Below the pieces are notes generated by a model that had not been told where the DNA came from, did no database searches, and was given only the letters and a program-made list of their open reading frames with translations. The translations under genes and the position numbers were made by a program. From Schlegelella_A sp965246805 (GTDB taxonomy: Bacteria > Pseudomonadota > Gammaproteobacteria > Burkholderiales > Burkholderiaceae_C): a stretch of 64,000 nucleotides of DNA. Location of the stretch: assembly GCA_965246805.1 (NCBI GenBank), contig CBDFFO010000006.1:434001-498000 (forward strand). Reading direction: 5' to 3'. Of this stretch, positions 48,100 to 57,059 are shown piece after piece. Each line of letters begins with the position of its first letter. The stretch's first letter is position 1.

Positions 48100-49422
48100 C
48101 TACAAGATATACCGTGACAAGTCTTCGTTGCGCGCGAGTTCCGCGAGCTTCGCGTCGACCGCGCTGGCATCAATCCGCACGGTCTGCCCTTGCCGATTCG
48201 GTGCGTCGAAGCTGACCTCGTCGAGCAGCCGCTCCATCACCGTCGACAGGCGACGGGCCCCGATGTTTTCGGTGCGCTCGTTGACGTCGAATGCGATTTG
48301 CGCGATGCGGCGGATCGCGTCGGGCGGCAGCTCGAGCGTCACACCCTCCGTCGCCAGCAGCAGGGTGTACTGCTTGACGAGACTCGCCTGCGTCTGCGTG
48401 AGGATCGCCTCGAAGTCGTCGACGCTCAACGAGCCGAGCTCGACACGAATCGGGAAGCGGCCCTGCAGTTCGGGGATCAGGTCGCTCGGCTTGCTCAAGT
48501 GGAACGCACCCGACGCGATGAAGAGGATGTGATCGGTCTTCACGAGGCCGTATTTCGTGCTCACCGTCGTGCCTTCGACGAGCGGCAGCAGATCGCGCTG
48601 CACGCCCTGGCGCGACACGTCGGCGCCTTGGGCGTCCGAGCGTGACGTGACCTTGTCGATCTCGTCGATGAAGACGATGCCGTTCTGTTCGGCGTTGGCG
48701 AGTGCGGCCGCCTTCACGTCGTCGTCGTTGACGAGCTTGGCCGCTTCCTCGTCGATCAGGATCTTGTGCGCGTCGGCGACGCGCATCTTGCGCAGCGTCT
48801 TCTTCGAGCCGCCCATCGACGAAAACATGCCTTTCAACTGCTCGGCCATGTCCTCCATGCCGGCCGGGCCCATGATCTCCATCGCGGGCCTCGCCTCAGC
48901 CACTTCGATCTCCACCTCACGTTCGGCGAGCGCGCCTTCACGCAGTCGCTTTCTCATCACCTGGCGCGCGGTGCTGTCGGCCGAAGGCGATGGCGCCAGA
49001 CCAAATTCGGCACGCACACCCGGCACCAGCACTTCGAGCATCCGGTCTTCGGCCGCTTCCTCCGCCCTCGCGCGGTTGCGCCTGATCGCGGCTTCGCGCG
49101 CCTGCTTGATCGCCGTCTCGACCAGGTCGCGAATGATCGAGTCGACGTCCTTACCGACATAGCCCACCTCGGTGAACTTGGTCGCCTCGACCTTGATGAA
49201 GGGCGCGTCGGCCAGCTTCGCCAAGCGCCGCGCGATCTCGGTCTTGCCGACGCCAGTCGGACCGATCATCAGGATGTTCTTCGGCGTGATCTCGGCCCGC
49301 ATCGGCTCGGCCACCTGCTGGCGGCGCCAGCGGTTGCGCAGCGCGATCGCGACGGCGCGCTTCGCGTCGGCCTGCCCGACGATGTGGCGATCGAGCTCGG
49401 CAACGATTTCCTGCGGCGTCAT
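48100..49422 (-). CDS. hslU: ATP-dependent protease ATPase subunit HslU (ClpY)
   Basis: AAA+ unfoldase of the HslUV protease. 440 residues against 443 in E. coli. N-terminal ALRNRWRRQQV, Walker A GPTGVGKTEIARRLAKL, the I domain (about 110-240, more charged), Walker B GIVFIDEIDKV, and sensor segment LQGRFPIRVEL. The C-terminal tail LARNEDLSRYIL is the peptide that docks into HslV. The start overlaps the hslV stop by four bases. Confidence 0.97.
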   Translation of the reverse strand: MTPQEIVAELDRHIVGQADAKRAVAIALRNRWRRQQVAEPMRAEITPKNILMIGPTGVGKTEIARRLAKLADAPFIKVEATKFTEVGYVGKDVDSIIRDLVETAIKQAREAAIRRNRARAEEAAEDRMLEVLVPGVRAEFGLAPSPSADSTARQVMRKRLREGALAEREVEIEVAEARPAMEIMGPAGMEDMAEQLKGMFSSMGGSKKTLRKMRVADAHKILIDEEAAKLVNDDDVKAAALANAEQNGIVFIDEIDKVTSRSDAQGADVSRQGVQRDLLPLVEGTTVSTKYGLVKTDHILFIASGAFHLSKPSDLIPELQGRFPIRVELGSLSVDDFEAILTQTQASLVKQYTLLLATEGVTLELPPDAIRRIAQIAFDVNERTENIGARRLSTVMERLLDEVSFDAPNRQGQTVRIDASAVDAKLAELARNEDLSRYIL

Positions 49423-49955
49423 TCGAGTGTCTCGATCGTGTGGTTCTGGTTGGTGTAGATGCAGAGGTCGCCTGCGATCTCGAGTGAGCGCTTGACAATG
49501 TCTTTCGGTCCGAGCTCGGTGTGCTGCAGCAGCGCCCGCGCGGCTGCACTGGCATACGAGCCGCCCGAGCCGATCGCGACGATGCCGTATTCCGGCTCGA
49601 GCACATCGCCGTTGCCGGTGATGATGAGCGACGACTCGCGATCGGCCACGGCCAGCATCGCTTCGAGCCGTCGCAACACACGGTCAGTGCGCCAATCCTT
49701 GGTGAGCTCGATCGCCGAGCGGATCAGGTTTCCCTGATGCTTCTCGAGCTTGGCCTCGAACCGCTCGAAAAGCGTGAACGCATCCGCGGTGGCTCCGGCA
49801 AAACCGGCCAGCACCTGGTCGTGGTGCAGGCGGCGCACCTTCTTGGCGGTCGATTTGACGACGATGTTGCCGAGCGTCACCTGGCCGTCGCCGCCGAGCG
49901 CGACCAGGCTGCCGCGGCGGATGCTGACGATGGTGGTGCCGTGGTAATTTTCCAT
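49419..49955 (-). CDS. hslV: ATP-dependent protease peptidase subunit HslV (ClpQ)
   Basis: Proteasome-like threonine peptidase of 178 residues. A short propeptide MENYHG precedes the catalytic Thr of TTIVSIRRG, the mature N terminus. Family segments are VALGGDGQVTLG, KVRRLHHDQVLAGFAGATADAFTLFERFE and YGIVAIGSGGSYASAAARALL. Its stop overlaps the hslU start, so the two subunits are produced together. The STAS protein gene lies 122 bases upstream. Confidence 0.97.
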   Translation of the reverse strand: MENYHGTTIVSIRRGSLVALGGDGQVTLGNIVVKSTAKKVRRLHHDQVLAGFAGATADAFTLFERFEAKLEKHQGNLIRSAIELTKDWRTDRVLRRLEAMLAVADRESSLIITGNGDVLEPEYGIVAIGSGGSYASAAARALLQHTELGPKDIVKRSLEIAGDLCIYTNQNHTIETLE

Positions 49956-50077
49956 CGCGTGAGCTGCGGGCTGAGCGGCTTCAGTTCAAGAGCGCATGGA
50001 CCCGAACGGTCGGTTCGTGGCTCAAGGCGCAGCGGCGATGCCGGCGGCGACGGCGGGGCCGCCAGCCGCGAGCGGCG

Positions 50078-51790
50078 TCAGACGGTGCGCACCTTCACGT
50101 TGGCGTGCTCGTTGATGCCCATCGCGCCGAAGAAAAGGGCGACCATGCGGTGCGCGTCGACGAAGCTCACCGTGCGGTTCTCGCCGCGTCGCGCGAGCAC
50201 CCAGTTCAGCAACTCGCCGGCGGCGATGAAGTCGACGCGGATGAGGCGCGTGCACGAAATGACGATGACCGTCGCCGCGCCGAGCTCGTCGTCCATCTTC
50301 TTCATCGTGCGGCCGATGTCGCCGATCAGCTGGCCCGAGAGCTCGACGGTGCCCACCTCGACCACCCCGCTGTCGTCGAGCTGCGATTCCTCGAAGCTTG
50401 TCGACGCATCGCTCACGAGCGAGAGCGGCGGCTGGGTCGTGATCGCGGTCGAGCCGCCGATCCGGACCTGGCAGCGCGCCGGTTCCCACGATGGCGGCGA
50501 AACTTCGTAGGTCACGCAGTAATCGATCGCCGCCTCGTCGAATTGGTCGGGCCGATTCGTCATGCGCAGCGCGTCGAGCCGGACCTGCCAGTAGGCCGGG
50601 TCGGCGTCGCGAACGCCGGTCGGTGCGGCTTCGTGCAACACCGCGAAGAGGCGCTCGCCGATCAGCCAGCGCATGTCGACGTCTTGCGGAATCCAGCTGC
50701 GGAAGAGTTCGGAGAGCCGGGCGCACGCCTCGGCATCGATGCCCTTGAGCGCGCTCCAGTCGAAGACCCACGGCAGCGGCATCTGCAAGGCCAGCGACGA
50801 GAGCTTGGCCACGCCATCCGCATCGAGGTAAGTCGGGCAGACCCAGCCGACCTGCCCTTCGATGCGCGAACTGCTCGGCCGCTCTTCGCTCGCCGCCTCG
50901 GCGACGAGCTTCGGCATCGAGAACCATTGCGGCGCCGACCAGCCGAACTGCTGCGCGTAGTCGAGCGCGAGGCTCTCAAACTTGTGGTGCTGGCCGGTGG
51001 CGCGGTAGAGGTCGAACAACACCAGCCAGGTCTCGGCCGCTTGCGCGCGCGCGCCGCCGGGGCCTGTCAATGTGGCGAGCGACTGCTCGCACTGCTCGAA
51101 GTCGGCGTTCGCGAACGCGATCACCGCCTCGTCGAGATCGGGGTCGTGCGTGACTTCGGTGCTCGCGTTGGCGAAGGCGTTGCCAAAATTCTCGGCCGGC
51201 ACGCCGAGGTTGACCGCAGAGACCGTCGACACGCGTGCAGCCGGGGCCTCCGTCACCGGGCGGCGCTGCGCCGGCGCGCTGCTCTCGGCGGCCTGGAAGT
51301 CTTCGACACGCCCCCCGCTCAAAACCGGCGAGGTCGGTACGCCCGGCTGCTTGGCGAGCAGCTCCATCGAGGCTGGCTGGGTCGGCGCGTTGTAGAACTC
51401 GGGGCCTCGACGCATGGTCGTCGAGTAACTGTCGTTGCCACCGACCATCTGCTGTTCGATCTCGTCGATCTTGGCCTTGACGCCCGCATCCTGGCGCGCC
51501 GGGTTTTCGCGCGGCACCGAATCGTCGATGCGCGACGAGCCGCCGAGCGCGGCCAGCTGCTCACCCGAAAGACCCTCTCGGCGCACCTTGCGCAGCGTGT
51601 CGAACTCGCGTTTGCGGACGAAGTCGTTGCGCCGCTTGCGCTCGATCATCGCCTTCAGTTCGCCCTTGGCGTACTCGTTCTCGCGGGTCTCGTCGAGTGG
51701 TGCTTCGAGTTCGGCCCACTCCGTCGCCGGATTGGCCACGAAGCGAACCACCTTTCGAAAGAAACTCGTCGTGTCTTTGGGGTCCGCCAT
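50078..51790 (-). CDS. STAS-domain protein, function unknown
   Basis: Soluble protein of 570 residues. Residues 1-75 are highly charged (RKRRNDFVRKREFDTLRKVRR) with the start MADPKDTTSFFRKVVRFVANP. Residues 75-205 are low-complexity. Residues 210-290 look like helical repeats (DEAVIAFANADFEQCEQSLATL, then TWLVLFDLYRATGQHHKFE), resembling a tetratricopeptide-like pair. The C terminus (about 470-570) is a STAS domain: VEVGTVELSGQLIGDIG, VIVISCTRLIRVDFIAAGELLNW and RTVSFVDAHRMVALFFGAMGI; the usual Ser in the DxS motif is not obvious (VDF). No catalytic site is seen. Between dksA and hslV. Confidence 0.8.
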   Translation of the reverse strand: MADPKDTTSFFRKVVRFVANPATEWAELEAPLDETRENEYAKGELKAMIERKRRNDFVRKREFDTLRKVRREGLSGEQLAALGGSSRIDDSVPRENPARQDAGVKAKIDEIEQQMVGGNDSYSTTMRRGPEFYNAPTQPASMELLAKQPGVPTSPVLSGGRVEDFQAAESSAPAQRRPVTEAPAARVSTVSAVNLGVPAENFGNAFANASTEVTHDPDLDEAVIAFANADFEQCEQSLATLTGPGGARAQAAETWLVLFDLYRATGQHHKFESLALDYAQQFGWSAPQWFSMPKLVAEAASEERPSSSRIEGQVGWVCPTYLDADGVAKLSSLALQMPLPWVFDWSALKGIDAEACARLSELFRSWIPQDVDMRWLIGERLFAVLHEAAPTGVRDADPAYWQVRLDALRMTNRPDQFDEAAIDYCVTYEVSPPSWEPARCQVRIGGSTAITTQPPLSLVSDASTSFEESQLDDSGVVEVGTVELSGQLIGDIGRTMKKMDDELGAATVIVISCTRLIRVDFIAAGELLNWVLARRGENRTVSFVDAHRMVALFFGAMGINEHANVKVRTV

Positions 51791-51888
51791 CTAGAAGGCT
51801 CGTTCGCTTTCGGCGACAACGTCATCGGCCGGTGCACGTGGCCACCGTTTCGCGCGGCGGGCACTTCACGTCATGTGCTGCAACCGCT

Positions 51889-52932
51889 TCAGTCACCGAA
51901 CATCTTTTGCTTCAGTTCACGTCGCTGTTGCGCTTCGAGACTGAGTGTAGCGGTGGGTCGGGCGATGAGCCGACCGAGGCCGATGGGTTCGCCGGTTTCG
52001 TCACAAAAACCGTACTCGCCGGAATCGAGCCGACCCAGCGACTGCGAAATCTTCTTCAGGAGCTTGCGCTCTCGGTCGCGGGTTCGAAGCTCAAGCGCGT
52101 GCTCTTCCTCGATGGTCGCGCGGTCGGCCGGGTCGGGCACGATCGACGTGTCCTCGCGCAGGTGCTCGGTGGTCTCACCGGCGTTGCTGAGGAGGTCGTC
52201 TTTCAGCGCCTGTAGGCGGCCGCGGAAGAAGTCGAGTTGCTTTTCGTTCATGTACTCGACTTCGGGCATCGCCAGCAACTCGGGCTCGGTCAGGTCACGA
52301 CCCGACTTCGACTTCCACGCATTGGCGAGCTTCGGATCGGCCTTGTGGATCTGGCGCGGCGTGTCGACCTCGAGGTTGGCCATCTGTCGCGTTGGCGGGC
52401 GCGGCGGCGCGAACCGGTCGGCAAAGCGCGAGGTCGGAGCGGGCAGCGGCGCCTGCACCTGCTGGACGAAATACTTGGAGGCCGCCCTACCACCCTTGCG
52501 GGTGCTCGGCACCAGACCGGGCGGCAGCGTGCTCACGGGGGCCGGGGCCATCGGCGGCTTGGCTTCGGGGGGCGCGGCCGCGGGTGCGGCGCTCTTCGGT
52601 TCGGATTTCGTCAAAGGGGCCTTGGATGCGGAAGAGGTGGAGGCGGCCGACTTCTTCGAAGGCGGCGCCGCAGGAGAAGCCGCCGATTTGCTCGGCGCTG
52701 CTGTGGATCGGGCGGGGACTTTGTGGGGTGCCTGGGGCGGCAATCTCGCTGCCGGCATGCCGCCCGCTTTCGGCGCCGGCTTCGACGGCGCCTTGACCGA
52801 CGCCGATTTCTTCGCTGGCGCGGCCTTCTTCGCTGGCGCGTTGCGTCCTGCGGGCGCCTTTTTCGGCGCGGCAGACTTCGGCGTCGCCACTTTCTTGGTG
52901 GCGGTCTTCTTCGACGGTGCGGGCTTGCTCAA
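51889..52932 (-). CDS. dksA: DksA-type RNA polymerase regulator with long basic N-terminal tail and lost zinc cysteines
   Basis: 347 residues against about 151 for E. coli DksA. Residues 1 to about 150 are Lys/Ala/Pro/Ser-rich, like histone H1 or AlgP tails; 150-225 are a linker; 225-347 are DksA. The coiled-coil tip is complete (DPADRA at 267-272, with the D-x-x-D-x-A residues that act in the polymerase secondary channel). The zinc finger is not: of the four Cys positions only Cys310 remains; 313 is Thr, 331 Ser and 334 Ala, so it should fold without zinc. Downstream of the COG0523 GTPase gene, same strand. Confidence 0.88.
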   Translation of the reverse strand: MSKPAPSKKTATKKVATPKSAAPKKAPAGRNAPAKKAAPAKKSASVKAPSKPAPKAGGMPAARLPPQAPHKVPARSTAAPSKSAASPAAPPSKKSAASTSSASKAPLTKSEPKSAAPAAAPPEAKPPMAPAPVSTLPPGLVPSTRKGGRAASKYFVQQVQAPLPAPTSRFADRFAPPRPPTRQMANLEVDTPRQIHKADPKLANAWKSKSGRDLTEPELLAMPEVEYMNEKQLDFFRGRLQALKDDLLSNAGETTEHLREDTSIVPDPADRATIEEEHALELRTRDRERKLLKKISQSLGRLDSGEYGFCDETGEPIGLGRLIARPTATLSLEAQQRRELKQKMFGD

Positions 52933-53051
52933 GCGGTTCTCCTCGCCACCGATCGTGGCGCTTTTTCGTGACGGCGAAGGGCCGTCCCGGCCGTTTGGCC
53001 GCCGCGGATTGTAGTCACGCTAAGACGGGGGTCACAGGGTCGCCAACCCGC

Positions 53052-54116
53052 TCATCGGACCAGACATTGCTCCATGCCGGACTGCAAAATTTCACGCGGC
53101 AGGTCGATGCCGATGAAGACCATCTTGCTGCCTTTCTTTTCACCGGGCGCCCACTTCGGCCCCATGTCGCTGCCCATTAGCTGGTGCACGCCCTGAAAGA
53201 TCACCTTGCGGTCGGCCCCCTTCATGTAGAGCACGCCCTTGTAGCGCAACATGTTCGGCCCGTAGACCTGCACGATCGAGCCGAGAAAGTCTTCGAGCTT
53301 GGCGGGGTCGAAAGCCTTGTCGGCCTTGAAGACGAACGACTTCACGTCGTCGTCGTGAGCGTGATGGTGCGGGTGGTCGCAGTGTTCGCCATGCTCGTGC
53401 CCGTCATGCTCGTGGTCGTGGTCGTGGCCGGGGTCGGCGTGGCTGTGGTTGTGGCCGTCGTCCTTCAGGAACTCGGGGTCGATGTCGAGCTTCGCGTTGA
53501 GGTTGAAGCCCTTCAGGTCGAACACATCGGCGATCGCCACCTCGCCAAAGTTCACGCGGTGCTGCGGCGCACGCGGGTTCATATGCTTCACGCGGTGGAT
53601 CAGCGCTTCGACCGTCTCGTCGTCGACCAGGTCGGTCTTGCTGATGAAGATCTGATCGGCGAAGCCGACCTGGCGGCGCGCCTCCTGGCGGGTGTTGAGC
53701 TGCTCGTCGCCGTGCTTGGCGTCGACGAGCGTGAGGATCGAATCGAGCAGGTAGCTCTCGGCGATCTCGTCGTCCATGAAAAACGTCTGCGCGACCGGGC
53801 CCGGGTCGGCGAGACCGGTGGTCTCGATGACCACCCGGTCGAAGTTCAGCTCGCCCTTCCTCTTCTTCTCGGCCAGATCGGCGAGCGTGGTGCGCAAATC
53901 TTCGCGGATCGAGCAGCACACGCAGCCGTTGTTGAGCTGGATGATCTGTTCCTTCGCGTCCTGCACGAGGATCTCGTTGTCGATGTTCTCGTCGCCGAAC
54001 TCGTTCTCGATGACGGCGATCTTCTGGCCGTGCGCTTCGGTCAGCACGCGCTTCAGCAAGGTCGTTTTGCCTGAACCGAGAAAGCCGGTCAGGATGGTGG
54101 CGGGGATCAGGCTCAT
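53052..54116 (-). CDS. COG0523 GTPase (CobW/G3E family metallochaperone)
   Basis: GTPase of 354 residues from the ATG at 54116 (the upstream frame to 54656 is not typical). Walker A GFLGSGKTT (11-19), metal-binding CVCC (65-68) after LNNGC, base-recognition SKTD (159-162), and the C-terminal CobW_C domain from about 258. Between the domains, residues 222-254 hold 15 histidines, a likely metal store. Family members deliver zinc, cobalt or iron; the neighbouring zinc-independent DksA favours zinc (inference). It is 119 bases upstream of dksA and divergent from corC. Confidence 0.93.
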   Translation of the reverse strand: MSLIPATILTGFLGSGKTTLLKRVLTEAHGQKIAVIENEFGDENIDNEILVQDAKEQIIQLNNGCVCCSIREDLRTTLADLAEKKRKGELNFDRVVIETTGLADPGPVAQTFFMDDEIAESYLLDSILTLVDAKHGDEQLNTRQEARRQVGFADQIFISKTDLVDDETVEALIHRVKHMNPRAPQHRVNFGEVAIADVFDLKGFNLNAKLDIDPEFLKDDGHNHSHADPGHDHDHEHDGHEHGEHCDHPHHHAHDDDVKSFVFKADKAFDPAKLEDFLGSIVQVYGPNMLRYKGVLYMKGADRKVIFQGVHQLMGSDMGPKWAPGEKKGSKMVFIGIDLPREILQSGMEQCLVR

Positions 54117-54335
54117 GGCAGCGCTCGAAAAGTGGATTGGATTGCAGCGGCTCGACAGGTGTGCCGAAGTGGGGGCGGCGGGCTTGCATTCAAGCCTGCG
54201 GCACACGTCTTCGTCGAGGCGTCGTCGGCAGACAAGGTAGCAGACGCGCCAGGGCCATGCGGTGTCGGGCCTCGTCACAGGGTTCAGGTAAGCTCCCACG
54301 ACCCAACTCCGGGCAGTCACCTGCTGCCCGACGCG

Positions 54336-55232
54336 ATGTCCGACACCGTCCCCGGCCGCCTTTCGAAAGCCGGCGAGAAGCCTGCGCCACCACCTCCCGA
54401 ACGCCGCACCTTGCTGCAAAAGCTCGTCGAGCTGGTGCTGCCGGGACCCGATTCGCGGGATCAGCTGATCGAATCGCTCGCCAATGCCGAGCACAAGGAA
54501 CTGATCGAGCCCGAGTCGCGGATGATGCTCGAGGGCGTGCTGCGCATGGCCGACATGACGGCGGGCGACGTGATGGTCGCCGCACCGCACATGGACCAAC
54601 TCGACATCGAAGCCGAATACGACGATCTCCTGCACACCGTGATCGCCACCGGCCACTCGCGCTTCCCGGTCTTCGAAGGCAAGCGCGACAACGTCATCGG
54701 GATCTTGTTGACGAAGGACCTGCTAAAGCTGCAGCGCTCGCCCGACCTGAACCTGCGCACGTTGCTGCGGCCGGCGGTGTTCATTCCGGAATCGAAAGGC
54801 CTGAACGAGTTGCTGCGCGACTTCCGGGCCAACCGCAACCACCTGGCAATCGTCATCGACGAGTTCGGCAGCACGGCCGGCCTCATCACGATCGAAGACG
54901 TGCTCGAAGAAATCGTCGGCGAGATCGAGGACGAGTTCGACGACAAGGACGGCGAATCGGGCATCTACACACTGGCCGATGGCAGCCAGCGCGTCGCCGG
55001 CGATGTCGAGATCGACGCCGTCAACGAGAGCTTCGACGCGGTGTTGCCGAACGATGCGTTCGACACCATCGGCGGCTTGGTCGCGCACGAGCTCGGCCGC
55101 GTGCCGCGCCGCGGTGAATCGGTGACGGTCGGCGGGCTGGTGTTCTCGGTGATGCTGACGCGCGGCGGCGCCGTGCGCTGGTTCAAGGTCACGCGTGCAC
55201 CGGAAGAGGCGCTCGGCTCCGACGGCGCCTGA
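54336..55232 (+). CDS. corC: CBS-domain protein CorC/YbeX (HlyC/CorC family)
   Basis: Cytosolic CBS-pair protein of 298 residues from the ATG at 54336. It has an N-terminal helical segment, the CBS pair about 85-215 (ADMTAGDVMVAAPHMDQLDIEAEYDDLLHTVIATGHSRFPVFEGKRDNVIGILLTKDLL in outline), LAIVIDEFGSTAGLITIEDVLEEIVGEIEDEFD, and a C-terminal CorC_HlyC domain (GLVAHELGRVPRRGE). No transmembrane part, as in short CorC/YbeX forms linked to Mg2+ efflux or ribosome biology. It is followed by lnt after eight bases. Confidence 0.93.
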   Translation: MSDTVPGRLSKAGEKPAPPPPERRTLLQKLVELVLPGPDSRDQLIESLANAEHKELIEPESRMMLEGVLRMADMTAGDVMVAAPHMDQLDIEAEYDDLLHTVIATGHSRFPVFEGKRDNVIGILLTKDLLKLQRSPDLNLRTLLRPAVFIPESKGLNELLRDFRANRNHLAIVIDEFGSTAGLITIEDVLEEIVGEIEDEFDDKDGESGIYTLADGSQRVAGDVEIDAVNESFDAVLPNDAFDTIGGLVAHELGRVPRRGESVTVGGLVFSVMLTRGGAVRWFKVTRAPEEALGSDGA

Positions 55233-55240
55233 CGCGCACC

Positions 55241-56980
55241 GTGGCGACCACCGGCGCGTGGCGCCCGAGAGCCGGCGTCGATCTTGCGCTGGTGGTGTTG
55301 CTCGGCGCGCTGCAGAGTCTGCCGTTCGTGTGGCTCCCGCTCTGGCCGCTGCAGTTCGTGCTGGTCGCGTTGCTCGTGTGGCGCGTCGCGTGCGCCAGCG
55401 GCGGCCGCGCGATGCTGCTCGGCATGGGCTTCGGGACCGCGTGGGTCGCTGCGGGCACCTGGTGGCTCTACATCAGCATGCATCGCTACGGCGGCTTGCC
55501 GGCGCTGCTGACGGTGCTCGCGGTGGTCGGTCTCGCGCTGTTCCTTTCGCTGTACCTCGGCCTCGCGATGGCGCTCTTCGCGCGCTGGCGACGCGGCGCG
55601 GCGTGGCGCCAAGCGTTGCTGTTCGGCGCGCTGTGGCTGCTCGCCGAGCTCGCGCGCGGTGTCATCTTCACTGGCTTTCCGTGGCTCGCGAGCGGCTATG
55701 CGCATGTCGATTCGCCGCTCGGTGGCCTCGCGCCGTGGGTCGGCGTGTACGGCATCGGCTTCGTCGTGGCGACGCTCGCGGCATGGCTCGCGCTGCGCGG
55801 AGTCGCGTTCTCTGATGCGTACCGCCGGCTCGCGTCGATGGGAATCAGCGGTGTGGGTGATTTGAACGGGGAGCCGGGCTACGACGCTTTGGGCTCGACT
55901 TCCGTTAGCGCGGGGCTCTCCGACGTGACCCAGCCGACCGTCGTCAACATCGTCGAGCCCCGCGCCGGCCTCACGCGCGGGCTGCGTTCGATGGCGCAGG
56001 CAATGCTCTTCGTGGTGACGGTGCTCGCCGGCGGCGCACTACTCGGTCGCGTCGACTTCACCGCGCCGACCGGCACGCTCAGCGTCTCGCTGTTGCAGGG
56101 CAACGTGCCGCAAGAGGAGAAGTTCGAAGCCGACAACGTGCCGGTCGCGCTCGCATGGACAGCCGCCGCGGTGCAACGTTCCCAAGGTGAACTGGTCGTC
56201 GGCCCCGAGACCGTGATCCCGGTGCTGCTGACGCAACTCGACCCCGAGTTCTGGCGCGACCTCACGCTGCCGTTCACGAGAGGCGATCGGGCCGCCCTAC
56301 TCGGGGCGCCGCTCGGCGACATGGAGACCGGCTACACCAACTCGGCGCTCGGCGTCTCGAAGGCGACCGCGTCGACGATCGGTGCAGCGCAGCCGGCCGG
56401 CTACTACCGCTACGACAAACACCACCTCGTGCCGTTCGGCGAGTTCGTGCCGGAGGGCTTTCACTGGTTTACGCAGATGATGAACATCCCACTCGGCGAC
56501 TTCAATCGCGGCGCGGTGGTGCAACCGTCGTTCGTGGTGAAGGGCGAGCGCGTCGCGCCGAACATCTGCTACGAAGACCTGTTCGGCGAAGAGCTCGCGG
56601 CACGCTTCGTCGATGCCACGTTGGCGCCGACGATCCTCGCCAACATCAGCAACATCGGCTGGTTTGGCGACAGCATCGCCGTCGGCCAGCACCTGCAGAT
56701 CTCGCGCATGCGCACGCTGGAGTTGCAGCGCCCGATGCTGCGCGCGACCAACACCGGCGCGACGGTCGTGATCGACCATCGCGCGGTGGTCACCGCATCG
56801 CTCGTGCCGTACACGCAAGGCGTGCTTGAAGCGCGGGTGGAAGGCCGCAGCGGGATCACGCCGTTCGCCTGGTGGGCTGGCCGCTTCGACCTCTGGCCGC
56901 TGTGGTTGCTGGCCATCGCGCTGGTGGGGTTGATGGGTGGCTGGCGACGCTTGCCACGGCCCGCCGCCATGCCCCACTAA
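55241..56980 (+). CDS. lnt: Apolipoprotein N-acyltransferase
   Basis: Inner-membrane enzyme that adds the third acyl chain to lipoproteins. 579 residues with a GTG start, longer than E. coli Lnt (512) because of a roughly 60-residue insertion near residues 190-250. Six N-terminal helices precede a nitrilase-type domain whose triad is in place: Glu in VVGPETVIPV, Lys in YRYDKHHLVPFGEFVP, Cys in PNICYEDLFGEE. A final helix (WPLWLLAIALVGLMGG) anchors the C terminus. Downstream of corC and 79 bases before glyQ. Confidence 0.95.
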   Translation: MATTGAWRPRAGVDLALVVLLGALQSLPFVWLPLWPLQFVLVALLVWRVACASGGRAMLLGMGFGTAWVAAGTWWLYISMHRYGGLPALLTVLAVVGLALFLSLYLGLAMALFARWRRGAAWRQALLFGALWLLAELARGVIFTGFPWLASGYAHVDSPLGGLAPWVGVYGIGFVVATLAAWLALRGVAFSDAYRRLASMGISGVGDLNGEPGYDALGSTSVSAGLSDVTQPTVVNIVEPRAGLTRGLRSMAQAMLFVVTVLAGGALLGRVDFTAPTGTLSVSLLQGNVPQEEKFEADNVPVALAWTAAAVQRSQGELVVGPETVIPVLLTQLDPEFWRDLTLPFTRGDRAALLGAPLGDMETGYTNSALGVSKATASTIGAAQPAGYYRYDKHHLVPFGEFVPEGFHWFTQMMNIPLGDFNRGAVVQPSFVVKGERVAPNICYEDLFGEELAARFVDATLAPTILANISNIGWFGDSIAVGQHLQISRMRTLELQRPMLRATNTGATVVIDHRAVVTASLVPYTQGVLEARVEGRSGITPFAWWAGRFDLWPLWLLAIALVGLMGGWRRLPRPAAMPH

Positions 56981-57059
56981 AATCGGCAGGGCGTTGATCG
57001 CGCGGCGCGCCGGAGCGGTCTTCGATCGCGTCGACAAGAACCCACGAGAGCCCGAGCCG

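Noticed and set aside
50105..53014. A 969-codon open frame opposite the STAS protein and dksA
   Set aside because: No domain or signal; the opposite strand has DksA and STAS motifs. GC-driven antisense frame.
54117..54335. Zur box between the COG0523 GTPase and corC
   Set aside because: No convincing dyad matching a Zur-type operator was found by eye; left as a test, not a feature.
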